In this document: positions 35,411 to 46,772 of the stretch, one piece after another
Layout: each line of letters begins with the position of its first letter
How positions within the stretch are numbered: the first letter of the stretch is position 1
Assembly (NCBI GenBank): GCA_944472155.2
Contig: OX235279.1
Span: 49,945,564 to 50,009,563 of the forward strand
Direction of reading: 5' to 3'
Source of the DNA: Trichobilharzia szidati
Taxonomy: Eukaryota; Platyhelminthes; Trematoda; Strigeidida; Schistosomatidae
DNA: 64,000 bases
Made by a program: the position numbers and the translations under genes
The notes under the pieces: model-generated
Seen by the model: only the letters and a program-made list of their open reading frames with translations
Databases searched by the model: none
What the model was told of the DNA's origin: nothing

Positions 35411-38400
35411 AGCATTGTATGCATATATTGACTGATTGATGTTTTGTTTAAAAATGAACTCTACGCAAGTATTTTAAAATTGTTTCTGTGGATATGCTTA
35501 ATATTGTCCTCGGGCTGTAAGCAGCTGATGAGAAGCCAGTGATACCATGTTATTCTGCAAAGACTGTTGTTCTTGCTTTAGTCACATTTCAGGTCGTTTC
35601 ACTGAAGCAGATCATCAACATGTCTCAAACTAAGATAGGGAGCTACCTGATGCTTGTTATTTCAGAATAGTCTTAGTCACGAATCGACGTTAATTGGAAA
35701 ACTGACTAGATTCCATAATTACTAGCTTTCTTTTGATACCCTTAGGCTCTTCACATCCACTATTCACAAGAGACTGAGTTGAAAACTCACAGATATAGCG
35801 GCGGGATCCAGTGACCCATGGGTTTATTTATTTTTTAATTTTCACTTTTAATTCCTTGAGTCACATCAGATTTTTTTTGTTGTTGATAAAAATCCACTTC
35901 AAAATAGCATGTGTTATCAGTTTGACAGTCGTGGCAACTGGAATTAAATGTGACAGTGAACTCTATTTATTTAAGTAGACTCCAGGGGTTTACGGTGATG
36001 ATGCAATATACTTAAGCGGAAATCCATTCATATTGTCTTATGAAATAAAGTTATCCTGACATCACCGGATGTAAAGAAATAAGGGATTATCAAATATGAC
36101 TGAATATGACTGTCTAATAGTCACAAGGGAATAAATCACATTCCTGCCCTAATCATCATAGTATATGTATAATAATGTGATAATTCTACCCCACCTATTC
36201 CATTTTTGTAGGTGTGCCTTAATAATCCGTGAAAGTGAGAAATAAAATGACTTTTATTTTCATAACCACTTCACTCTAGAATATGATTATTATGCTTCAG
36301 GACGTCAGTAACACATATAATAAACTATTATCTATAAACTGAATTGTTGCTAACATTAGATTTAACATTATTTAAATAAAAAACATGAAAAAACGAAGAT
36401 TATCCTGTTAGTTATTGTGCTGTTTTATTTGTGTGTGTTTGTGTTTTCAATTTATCTGGATATTTTTCAAGTTTCCGCTTAAATGAACTGTGTATTATTT
36501 CTCGCCTCATTTACACGCCATAAGAAAAAACGAATACAGAAACATTTAACGCCCATTTTAAATCACAGCAATAAATATGGAGTGAATTGAATCGAAGTTC
36601 GGTTGTAAAATAAATTTTTAAAAAAAGATTAGGAAGGAATATTACGATTTCAATTATCTTGATATGAAGTGTGAAATGTTTTCAGCTGGATGAGAGTTTT
36701 TCATTTTGATTATTATACACTTTGACGAAAACCTCAATAGTGGTGGTGAAGATAATGCATCTTCATAGTCAATAAAAAAAAAAGCTTGAAGCTTTAAGGG
36801 TATTTTATTCTGCTGTGTATTCTAGACAGCACTTAAGGGTGACATAACAAAGGGAAACAGAGGGTTAACTGACTACAGTTCTGCCAACATCATATAGTAA
36901 AGAAGCAAGCAGTGGTCAGTATAAATACCTCTGTACTATATTCTGTTTGACACATCATCATTACCTGTAGAGGTCGTATTGCCCCTAATATAAAAGCTTT
37001 AATGCACCTATCACGGAGTATAGAACTCTCTGTGCAACGAAATTCCCCTGAAAATTTATTTCCTTTACACTTAGAGCTTCTGTCAAGAGTGAACAAGCTA
37101 TGTAGTCCTTAATTTTCCAAACAACAGTTAGTGACATTGTCTCTTCTATCTATTACAAATTTGTAGATAGTGAATAATCTAAAGACGTTACTTGTTATGA
37201 CCTTAACAAATTTGTCTTTTTATCTGGTACTGTCCATAGATTCCAGTTAGACTTCTGTACAGATGACTACAGATTCCAGTTAACAAGAGATTTCATGTTT
37301 CCTCCATGAAATTCTACTCGAAATCTTTTGGTTGATTAGGACTATCTCTTTTTATTTGATAAAATGAGTTATAATACACTTTTAACATACTTTTAGTTCA
37401 TATTAAGCTCCAGTTCATCAAAATAATTCAGTAGTGAATGACATCCTTTTGTTGTTTAAACGCTGAATGATTAATATGAGAGTTAGTTAAGTACAGAACA
37501 CTACACTTTGACGTGTACGCCTGAAGTCAGAACTCTGTCACCATACAGAAAAAGAAAGAAAAAAAGAAATATCCAAGTTGTGAGTATCACAGGTCTTTTT
37601 ATGTGTTGTATATGACTGTCTGATTGATCATTGATAATAAACTGAACTGATACTAACTGAGATATCGTTAAAACTGTTTACTGGTGTGCCTCAGCGATCA
37701 CTACTTACGGTACAAGCTTAATTACTGATAAAAGCTCCCAGAGAGTATACAACAGTTATTCATCAATACATATATTGATGAAAACCATTTTCTACAGTTA
37801 AAAAATTGTCATTTATACACTAAAATACCATCTAGGTAATTTTAAAGACAGAATATTTAACAGATAAACAAGCACCAATAAAGGGTGACCTGAAAAATCA
37901 TTAGGAAGCCAATAAATTCTTACCAAGACTGTGTTTCTGCTCTATATAGGAACTCAAGAGTAGATGATTACTCTATTGCACTTATCTTAATGACTGCATT
38001 GTACAACTGATGAACAAATTTTGATCAGTTTACTTAGGACTGGAAAGTTTTATTGATCATAGTCTAATCGTCAGTCAGTGTACATCAGTTAGTCACACGC
38101 AGGTCTGAATATTATAGCAGTAAGACTGAAGATTCCCGCCAAAGCTGTAAACAAGCTTCTCTGATATGCAGCAATAAACAGGAAATCCATGTCCAGGGAT
38201 TAGTCATTTAAATATGTAGTTTACAAGATACTTCACCAACTAAAGGTGCTTTAGTATATGGTCTTGTGTAAACTGCAACACAAATATATTTCATCAAACA
38301 ATTTTTCTGTATGAATACAGGAACCCGAATTAAGTTCATGATACACTAGAGATCTACTTTTATCGGAGATGGAAAAGTTTCATTTCAGTAGTGAAAGTAT

Positions 38401-38584
38401 CAACGTGCATGAAATGATAATAATAATAATAATAAGTTTGAGAATATGCTTCTAATATTACCTCACATATAAGTTATTATCTGTAGAATAAACTGATAGA
38501 AAACAGAGTTAGAGAGATTATTTAGAGATCTAATATGAAATAACATTATTAAATTGTTAGTTTAGTAAAACTCAGTTGCTGGGC
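35411..38584. other. Intergenic, no gene seen
   Basis: AT-rich, no supported exon or repeat family recognised. Confidence 0.6.
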
Positions 38585-38725
38585 TATGAGCCACACTCAT
38601 TCTGGAAGGGTTGATGATATCACCCAGTTGCTCCGGCTGGAGTGGATGGAGCAAGATTCGAACCCACGACACATTGGCTAAAAATTGACTGCTTAAGCCA
38701 ATGAATTACATCTCCACATATTAGT
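38585..38725 (-). mobile_element. tRNA-like SINE head
   Basis: On the - strand GATGTAATTCATTGGCTTAAGC (A-box type) is followed after ~30 bases by GTGGGTTCGAATCTTG (B-box type), then by a short body. Related in plan to the other tRNA-SINEs but of a different sequence. Confidence 0.55.
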
Positions 38726-38869
38726 GAATGGGTATGTATGCGTGTGTGTGTGTGTCTGCTGCCTAGTAAACACTTGATGATTTTTCCTTATTTAAAGCTT
38801 TCATCCACTGAAAGTGAAACTGTCAAGTATCATTCTTTCAAAGCATGCCATACTCTTCGCATTTCTAGT

Positions 38870-39010
38870 GATATATCAGTGATTAATGAAAATTTGCCAA
38901 TGATGAGTCCCAAACTGGGACGAAACATCTGTCCAGTACTCCCTAGTTTTCAAAGGTTTTCTAACTGATGTCAATCCGTGATCAAACTTGAAACAAGTCA
39001 ACTCCCTACA
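38870..39010 (+). mobile_element. SINE-B 3' part with hammerhead fold
   Basis: The core is ATGATGA (38900-38906), stem II GTCCC/GGGAC, GAAA (38922-38925), stem III ACA/TGT and the cut site after GTC at 38933, followed by the family tail. Stem I is decayed and position 3 is again A. Confidence 0.75.
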
Positions 39011-39151
39011 AACCAACTCTCAAGAATCTCAAAAGTCTATTTAAAATGATTTATAAGCGAGTTGTATATTTTCTGATTTCCCCTTCACAAAGCAAACAGA
39101 ATTTAATACACCATACTACAAAACCTCATCCTTTTCGAAGTACGCATTTGA

Positions 39152-39152
<1 letters not shown>

Positions 39153-39196
<44 letters not shown>
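39153..39196. repeat. (TA)22 microsatellite
   Basis: Uninterrupted TA run of 44 bases. Confidence 0.97.
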
Positions 39197-39197
<1 letters not shown>

Positions 39198-39674
39198 GCA
39201 ACTGTACGTACTGTAGTGTAAGACTCCGTGTGATTTGCGGTGGAAGTAAAATCTTGTAGACGTAGCATAAATCCAAGAATCGAGCAAAGAAACATCGAAA
39301 GTTATAAAGTAGCGTTCAAATATCTTTCTCCCACTAAATCAGGATCTGCAATTATGACATGAGATATCCTACAGACTGTCTATGTTGTATTAAAAAAATG
39401 TGGAAGCATGAAGTACAATACAATTTTTTAAAAATTCATTAACATACTCCTTTTGTTAAAAGAAATTCAGTAGTATAGGTGTCGAAAGTATAGTAATCGC
39501 ATATCTGCATGACCATCTATTAACTCTGATATTCGCTCTATAACATTCTTCGCATAAACGGTCATATCTAAATTATTCCATTCTTCTGTGTTCATAAAAT
39601 AATGTATGGGAATTTATAAGACACTTCTGCTAACTGGTATACAGTCAAACCATTCTAGGTACTGGTCTAAACTT

Positions 39675-39850
39675 ATCGATTAATTTTCAAGTATTTGTTT
39701 TGTAGGGATTTTGTTTGATTGGTTGGAGGGTTTCAGCAAACCCCGGCGGATCTGTACTGATGAAGAGTCCCAAACTAGGACGAAACAGTTGTCCAGTACT
39801 CCCAGGCTTTCCAGTGGTTCTCTAACTGATGAAGTAACAAACTAGAATGG
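39675..39850. mobile_element. SINE-B inverted chimera with hammerhead fold
   Basis: The left part (39675-39735) is the SINE-B tail in antisense (TTGTAGGGATTTTGTTTGAT). The right part is sense, with hammerhead 39754-39799: stem I GTACTG/CAGTAC, core ATGAAGA (39760-39766), GAAA (39782-39785), cut after 39793. The same left/right junction is seen at 62792-62911. Confidence 0.8.
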
Positions 39851-40202
39851 AAGAACTATCTAGTACTCCTTCATTTATAATCTATGTCTAGCTTATGTGG
39901 ATTTTTGATATAATATCTATGACAAATATTCATTGATCCAGCCTATATGATTCCAAGAAAGCAGGAAGGATTTAAAGCACTGCCAATAAAAAATAGTTCA
40001 GATATTAAAAACTTTAAAACCAATCATTCCCAGACTACCAGTTTGACTTTTTCGTCACAAGCATGGAATAACCTGGACATATATTGATATTATTCAACTA
40101 TTTACCTATTTGATTTCATCTATCTTGACCGTTAAAGGGATATGGTCTAATATTACTTTGCCTGAAATAATAGACAAGATTTGTGGCTCAGGTGAATGAT
40201 AT

Positions 40203-40480
40203 TGAATTAGTTGTGTTCTCTGAGCTAATAAAAAGTAAGTCATCACATGACAAGAAAGTTCGAATCCCAAGTCAGTAAAAATGACCAGTAGAGAGGTAAA
40301 TTATCAACCAGTCACGACAGTGGTTGCCAGGAGACACAAAGACATCATTTATGGAGAATTTAAATAAGTCCTATTTTTACTAAAAACCTGTGCTGAAGAT
40401 GTTCTCTAGAAGCGGAACGACGAAAGCTCCGCAATTCAATCAACCAACTCAGAGAACACACAACTAATTCAACATTATTT
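40203..40480 (+). repeat. Foldback repeat, Penelope terminal-repeat type
   Basis: Inverted ends AATTAGTTGTGTTCTCTGAG (about 40207-40229) and CTCAGAGAACACACAACTAA (about 40448-40467). The interior matches 11777-12005 in reverse complement. It contains CTGAAGA (40393-40399), a hairpin, and GAAAGCT (40422-40428). Confidence 0.75.
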
Positions 40481-42209
40481 TGCTTTATATAAGCACTAAA
40501 TCCACTTTATTGAAGTGAAGCTATAATTCACCTGGTACACAAATCCCTTGACTTTGGTTTTCAATAATAGACCAGTGCCGTAAGCAACTCTTATTTTAAT
40601 ACTAGAACTAGTCATATTCCTAACGAATTCTTATCTTTGTCAGCTTTCTAATCCAGCCAATCATAGTTACATTATGATTATTTTAGTTAATTGTTTTAAC
40701 TAAATATTCCCCCCACTGAGAGTTGAGTGAAATATGGTCACCGACTGATAAGCCACTTCTATATACTTATGCAGGCTAGTTTATACGGGCATTCAAATAA
40801 CCCAAAAATCATATCTTAACGAATTTAATCCCGATTAATAATTCAGTTTCAATGATCCTTTAAAAATCAAATTATTATTATTATTTCCACTAAGAATTAT
40901 TTTCACCGGATGAAAGCGTTTGGGCGAGCAGTGATTACGTCATTATCATCCCTTCAAAAATGTGAAAATAATTGAAATAACAATCAAATTCATTTCCTTT
41001 ACACTTAATTCCCTCTGTATGCATCACTTACGCACACTGCATACACGTTAACACGTATAACACGCATACGCACAAATAAAATCCCTACCGGAGAGAATAC
41101 TGACTTTCCAACAGTTTAAGTGTTTAGATTTTTATTGTGTCACTTCACTCGAAGGCTTCAATAACTTCCTGTTTGTTATTATTACTATTATTATTATTTT
41201 TATAGCCTCTTCGGAATATTGTGTGGATTATAATCATTAAAATATTGAAGACATATAAAGTTAAGCTGAAAATAAACGGGTGTTGCTTCCGTCATGACGT
41301 AATCTTTTCATAGTTACTTTTGATTCTGTCTGTCTATCTGTGTGTGTGCATTTGTACATTATGAAAAAACTTAAAATAAATAATGAGATGTCTAAAACCA
41401 TTACTATCTAAATGTTTTTCTACTTAATACAGATTAGAACGTCTTTGCTTAATCATAAAATGTAGCTGTTGTTTAATGGTTATAATAATAATAATAACAA
41501 TAACAGCGTTAATTGTATGCGCTTAAAACTGTTGAAGGCTGACATTATATTTTCCTAGTAATATGCTCCCCTATCAGTCCGTAAACAACGTTCATCTAAT
41601 GTCTGACAATCTGATTCTAATCAAATCAGTTTAGTAGAGTTAGGTGATACATTCACTTTGATTTAGCGATCATTTCATAATGCCCGTGTGACTGTATTGC
41701 AAAGTTGAAGAGATTCGATATCTAGTGAACATTTGCGCATAAGATAACTTCGTATCATTTGAAGCTAATTATCACGGTATCCTGCTCCATTGTATGCATC
41801 GTAAAACTTTCAAGGTGATCATTAGAAAACAACATTTATCGGCTTATTTCTTCTTTAAACTTTTGAACAGTAACATTTTACCAAAATGTGGAATGAAAAG
41901 GGCTTTAGGTTATGGTGAACAACATTTATCTCTACTTCTTGAGTGAGCATATGTCGTCACGTTATGAAACATGTTTCTAGGCTATTTGAATACATTGGAA
42001 TGCCTCCGAATGGCTCATGTCTTATACCATCAATTTAGGAGTGTACTGTAGTGAGTGAGTCTCAGTTTTATCCTTGACTAACTAATCGCTGCCTGCTAAA
42101 TAATACACATCTATGTTAGTTAGGTCATATTTGATGTATTCACAAGAAATTACTCTCGAAAAAGAAATGCATTCATTTGTCTAAGTCAGTTTTGTATTTC
42201 CGTTGATTG
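40481..42209. other. Intergenic, no gene seen
   Basis: AT-rich, with short ATT/TTA runs near 40870, 41177 and 41483. No supported gene. Confidence 0.6.
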
Positions 42210-42211
42210 AC

Positions 42212-42382
42212 AAGAGGTGGCCCAGTGCACAAAGCTTTGGCGTTTGAATTAATGCGTGCTGGGATCGAGTCTCGGTGGGAACACCATCACTCACTCAATA
42301 ATGCAGGTTCATTCATCTGACGAGTTCCAAATAGAACGAAATGCACATCTTAGATTCCACTACTAGTCACCATCTATCAAAT
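42212..42382 (+). mobile_element. Sm-alpha-like tRNA/hammerhead SINE (SINE-A)
   Basis: The tRNA-like head has A-box-type GTGGCCCAGTGCACAAAGC and B-box GGGATCGAGTC, followed by a hammerhead at 42311-42357 and a short tail ending near CACCATCTATCA. This order matches the schistosome Sm-alpha family, in which self-cleaving hammerheads are established. Confidence 0.8.
42311..42357 (+). ncRNA. Hammerhead ribozyme with complete core
   Basis: Core CTGACGA (42317-42323; fits CUGANGA), stem II GTTC (42324-42327)/GAAC (42334-42337), GAAA (42338-42341), stem III ATG/CAT with loop CA, cleavage triplet ATC with the cut after 42349. Stem I (ATTCAT against TTAGAT) keeps only about four of six pairs, so self-cleavage may be weak. 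Confidence 0.8.
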
Positions 42383-42664
42383 AAGAATAGTATTTATTTA
42401 AAGGCTGATTGTTCTGTCTTCTGACATTACTTCAGATGGAAGGACGCTCTTGTGCCAGAAACCTTTTTTGTTCTTTACAGGTGTGTCGTTACTCAACTAT
42501 ATTATCCACCAGTATAGTCGATGAACACTCAGTTTAATGCGTAATTTATTTATGCGTCATAAAAATTTCCTAAACCAGTTTAAACAAAATGATATTTAGG
42601 ATTAGAACATCTTAATGAATCTTTCCGATCACTTAATGCTATATTTATGTCATATCTCTTCATT

Positions 42665-42866
42665 TGTTTTATTTATTTATTTATTTTGATTACAGCTTGA
42701 TGCCACACCGTATTTTCAGTACAAGTATGGAATTTTCAGCATGGATATCGCTAGCCCAAATTTTGCAGGCCGACCATAGATATCGGGTGTGCGTCAGCAG
42801 GGGATCGAACCCCGGACCATGTGCATGGTCGGCGAGAGTCCTAACCACTGTGCCACCGACGCACAC
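42665..42866 (-). mobile_element. tRNA-derived SINE (SINE-C2)
   Basis: The - strand head GTGCGTCGGTGGCACAGTGG and B-box GGGGTTCGATCCCCTG-type sequence are clear. The body contains TGCTGAAAATTCCATACTTG and ends in ATCAAGCTGTAATCAAAAT and AAAT repeats. Its 3' end resembles the tail of the CR1-like LINEs. Another copy is at 55697. Confidence 0.85.
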
Positions 42867-43370
42867 ATGGTGAGATGAGAAATCATTCGGTCGTGCATAA
42901 TATCATTACCTGAAAATTCCTACTGAAGTTAAAAGCTTCTGACTGCAAATTGTCTTCACCTGTATTCTATGTAATATTTCATCAGTAAGAATCAGTTTGA
43001 CTGGAGTTGAAATAGTAATATGTTATACAGTGGAATCACTGCCCCAGAGAACCTTCTGTGAAAGAAACTATTTCAGTTGCTTACTGTATTACTGAAATTT
43101 GATCACTCAGAAGTTCTGCGACTTTTAACCGGTACACATACTTGAAAGTCTAACTTTTTTCTAAGCTTGTGACATTTCTTTCATTATTATTACTTTGAAC
43201 TAAGAAACAACGGTATAGTGAACCAATGAGTTACATTTTTTTTGCTTTTAATCTCTCTATAAGACAAAAAATAGTAGTGATTTTAACGATAATCAGAAAT
43301 CTGACTCTTATTTACATCAAGGTGAGTTATATGCTCATTTCGTGTGACAAATAATAAAAACTATTGTTAT

Positions 43371-43755
43371 TAGATCGTTGGAGGTAATCGGCAGGAAGCC
43401 TTCAAGTCTAGGTTTCGTGTTTGTTGGCACTCACCAGTCAGCAAGGCGTATCTGCAGTCCCTTCTGAGATTCAAACCCGTGTCACCCAGTGCTGCAGTCA
43501 AAGACGTTACCACCAAGCTATCCGGGCTCCGACTGACCTCCTGTAGGACTGTATTAGATACTTTTTAACTGGACACTAACTAGTGTCCACCTAGGTCCAA
43601 GGTTTCCTACCGATTGCCTTCAACCATCCTGAGTGTATCGTGATGATGCGCCACCTAGTTTGATGGTGACCACATTGCAAACTTGACTGATAGAATTCAG
43701 TCTGCAGTAAACAAAAGACTAGATACACGGCACTAGTTAGTGTCAAATCAAAAAA
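43371..43755 (-). mobile_element. SINE-D foldback with tRNA-like core
   Basis: The - strand shows a tRNA-like stretch GAGCCCGGATAGCTTGGTGG then CGGGTTTGAATCTC (about 43529-43465). It is flanked by inverted sequences: GGTAATCGGCAGGAAGCC on the left, and GGTTTCCTACCGATTGCC on the right (about 43587-43625). The right arm is much shorter than the left. The element ends near CACTAGTTAGTGTC. Confidence 0.7.
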
Positions 43756-44573
43756 TAGCAAAAATTCTATTACTAGAAAGCATAATAATATTCTTCAATT
43801 GAGTAAAGTCCATTTCTGAATATTAAGCCTAATGACACTAAGAAATCAATCAGAATAGCTTGTTAACAATGCTACTTAGGCATGAAACCTCAATCCTATC
43901 CTTTTTTTAAATTCATATATAAATATTTCCCACAGTTATGTTTGATCACTGTAGGTCTACGGATAGTAAAACTTCTAATAACAACAAAAATCAGTTTTCC
44001 CCTCATTTGAATACATGAAGGCAAATCTTATCTGCCTTCAATACATTTCCCCCTTATTATAAAATAATTCTCAAAGTGACTGTCGACAAATACTTTACGA
44101 AATCGAATTGGATTTTTCATCAATCCTTATCACTTTCAAAAAGATTACAAATTTGAATAATTGGTGCATCTTTCATAATAACTGTTGACAAGGACAGTCA
44201 GTTGTACTAGACTGAATAACCAAGGAAGAGAGTTTGTACAAATTCAGCCTTACAGAGAGACAGAATGGCAATAGTTGTTTCAACTTTTAAATTAACAATG
44301 TCTAAGTAAGAACTTTCCTGCACTACTTTTGACGCTCCCATTCAAGTAATTTTTGACGAACAACTGTGAAATTCTAACATATTGTAATATTACATTCTAT
44401 TAATCTGTAGCTGATCATCACATAAAGTGGAAAAGCAGTTGTTTGCTATTGAAAATCACCGATATTCACTTACGAAAGTTAATGCCTGTGATAAAATCTC
44501 TTCAACCCTGAAAACTTTGCGTCGATTAATATTGGTTGAAAACCATTCTCTTTATCAATAGTCTTAATGATAT

Positions 44574-45020
44574 TAGATAGTCTGAGGCAATCGGCAGGAA
44601 GCCTTGCATATAGGTTTCGTGGTAGTTGGCACTCGTTAGCAAGACATATCTGCAGCCTTGAGGGAACTCATGTCCCTTCTAATATTCGGACTCGCGTCAC
44701 CCAGTGCCGCTTGCAGTCAGAGACGTTACCACTGAGCTATTCGGGCTCGCGACTAACCTGCTGTAGGACTGTAGTGGGTACTTTGAGTTCCTTCAAGGTT
44801 GCAGATACGCCTTGCTGACTGGTGAGTGCCAACTACCACGATACCTAAGTCCAAGGCTTCCTGCCGATTGCCTCCAACTATCTAACATCATCAAATCAAT
44901 GTGCACCGTGATGGTGAGCTACCTAGAATGGTGGCCACATTGCAAGCCTGACTGATAGAATTCATTCCGCACCAAAGAAAGGACTAGACACGTCACACTA
45001 GTTACTAGTGTCCAATCAAA
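44574..45020 (-). mobile_element. SINE-D foldback with ~100-bp arms
   Basis: The left arm 44574-44670 and right arm 44784-44883 are inverted copies of each other along nearly their full length. The ~113-base loop holds the tRNA-like part (- strand GAGCCCGAATAGCTCAGTGG). The following ~130 bases match the copy at 43.4 kb up to the CACTAGTTACTAGTGTC end. Confidence 0.8.
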
Positions 45021-45559
45021 GTATCAATAGTTTTAGTTTAATATTTTTTAAGAAGCTCTTCAGTTTGCGAAACTAAAGATCAGATAAAGTTGACTAAATA
45101 ATTATGTTACAATCTGAAATTCTAATTTAATAGAATACTGAATTATATAGGCCTCAATTAATTCTGCGTATCAATTATGTTAAATTAAATGTTCAGCAAA
45201 CTGAACTCTTCCTATTGTATCAGGTTTATGAAAACTTTCATTTGACAGTAACAATGGTCATTGTGCTTACTCAATTAAGAAAGTTTTTTTTATACATTGC
45301 AAGATGTAACTGAAGCGTACAAATAAAAACAATTAAAATCATAAACAAATACCTGATATGAATTCCACTTGGAAGAATAAACATATCAGCGTCATCTACT
45401 ATGAAAAATTTTCCTTATAAACGTGAATACAGTTTCCAAGTTTGCAGATAACTCCTACACATCTATTCATCATGTATCGCAAATTAAATTTACCGCTATC
45501 TTAACTAAACTGCTTTACTGAAAGGATGGTCACCTCTGATCGTCAACTCATCATCACTT

Positions 45560-45905
45560 CTGAGTTTCAGGATTTCATCATGAGCCGATTTCGGTCGGAC
45601 AACCATTGGAAACCAGCAGTAGAGTACTGGACAGCTGTTTCTTCCTAATTTGGGACACTTCCGAAGTACGCAACTACCACATGGGTTTGGAATCCAGGAC
45701 CTTCCGGCTACAAGGCGAGCTCGTAGACCAGTGGTCAGTCCATGAATTCTAGCTTCTGTCAATTCACGATATAGCGCGACCACCAGCCAATATCTTCAGC
45801 CAGTATCTGTACTCACTTCCGACCTGCACTACCTCACTGGTCAGGACTTCCTACTAGAACCACAAGTAACTACCTACATGAATAGGCCCAGTCTCTAGCG
45901 ACCAT
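45560..45905 (-). mobile_element. SINE-B copy, degenerate
   Basis: Family order is kept in antisense: tail, decayed hammerhead (about 45615-45670, core unreadable), B-box region, ACAAGGCGAGCTCGTAGACC, and ATATAGCGCGACCA. Truncated near 45905. Confidence 0.75.
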
Positions 45906-45969
45906 CAGAGTTTACTTGCTATACACAAGAACACAGAAAGTCAGTTTTTGAAGTATCACGATTGACTAC

Positions 45970-45972
<3 letters not shown>

Positions 45973-46006
<34 letters not shown>
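45973..46006. repeat. (AT)n microsatellite
   Basis: Alternating AT for about 34 bases just downstream of the ovo-like gene's 3' end. Confidence 0.95.
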
Positions 46007-46009
<3 letters not shown>

Positions 46010-46081
46010 AGTGAAGGTCCGAACTTACAGAAGTATTTCTTTCAATAATAAAACGCCTTTGTTTTCCAAAAATTATTGATT

Positions 46082-46087
46082 TTTATT
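46082..46087 (-). terminator. Candidate ovo poly(A) signal
   Basis: AATAAA on the - strand, 282 bases after the stop codon. Motif only. Confidence 0.4.
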
Positions 46088-46368
46088 GTGAAAAATACCA
46101 TATGCGTATATAAACCATTGTACAAAATGTATTCATAGTATAATAGGTCCATTGGTTCATCATACCACAGCCGGAAAAAAAGGAAGCCGAAATGTTATGC
46201 AGCATAAAATATTAGTAAAACAAAAGATTAATAACACGCTGTATATGCTTGTTTTGAATAAGCGAGTGAAGTTATGCAGATCATTGTTGATGAAAAGAGA
46301 TTTCTTCTGATGACATTGATACTACTCATTAAGAAATGAAAATCAACCAAGCAAACACTGCCAACATT

Positions 46369-46772
46369 TTATATTGTCTCCCTTGAATTAGTACAAATGT
46401 GGGCTGGAGTTTGCGAATTCGTCTCCGAATTACTGTATGCAGCATATACTACTGAATCTTGAAATGAACTGCAGGTTTGTATGTCTTCGTTTGATGTAGT
46501 TGAAGTGTTTCTGATTTTCTCTTTATGTCTCATAAATTGACGTTGCAGTCTAGGTAGACAATTACTGTTCGGATGATTGTTTAAAGTATGTTGTAACATG
46601 TCATATAGTTTACTGCAAGAATAACCACATGTTTCACACACACGTACTATTTCACGACGTTGATTAGGAGTGTAGTTCAACTGGATTTTATGTATTTTAC
46701 GTCGATGACCCTCCAAAGAACAACGTTGACTGAATGAACGTTTGCATTCTGGACAAACATATGGACGCACCA
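46369..46772 (-). CDS. ovo: ovo terminal exon: zinc fingers 3 and 4
   Basis: Acceptor ATTATTAG before 46772. It encodes VRPYVCPECKRSFSQRCSLE, the long inter-finger linker (KIQLNYTPNQRREIVR) and finger 4, then about 67 residues of unstructured tail to the stop at 46371-46369. The linker between fingers 3 and 4 is long, as in the ovo family. A candidate AATAAA lies at 46087-46082. Confidence 0.93.

Noticed and set aside
44567..44818. Reading frame of 83 codons
   Set aside because: It lies entirely inside the SINE-D foldback repeat.
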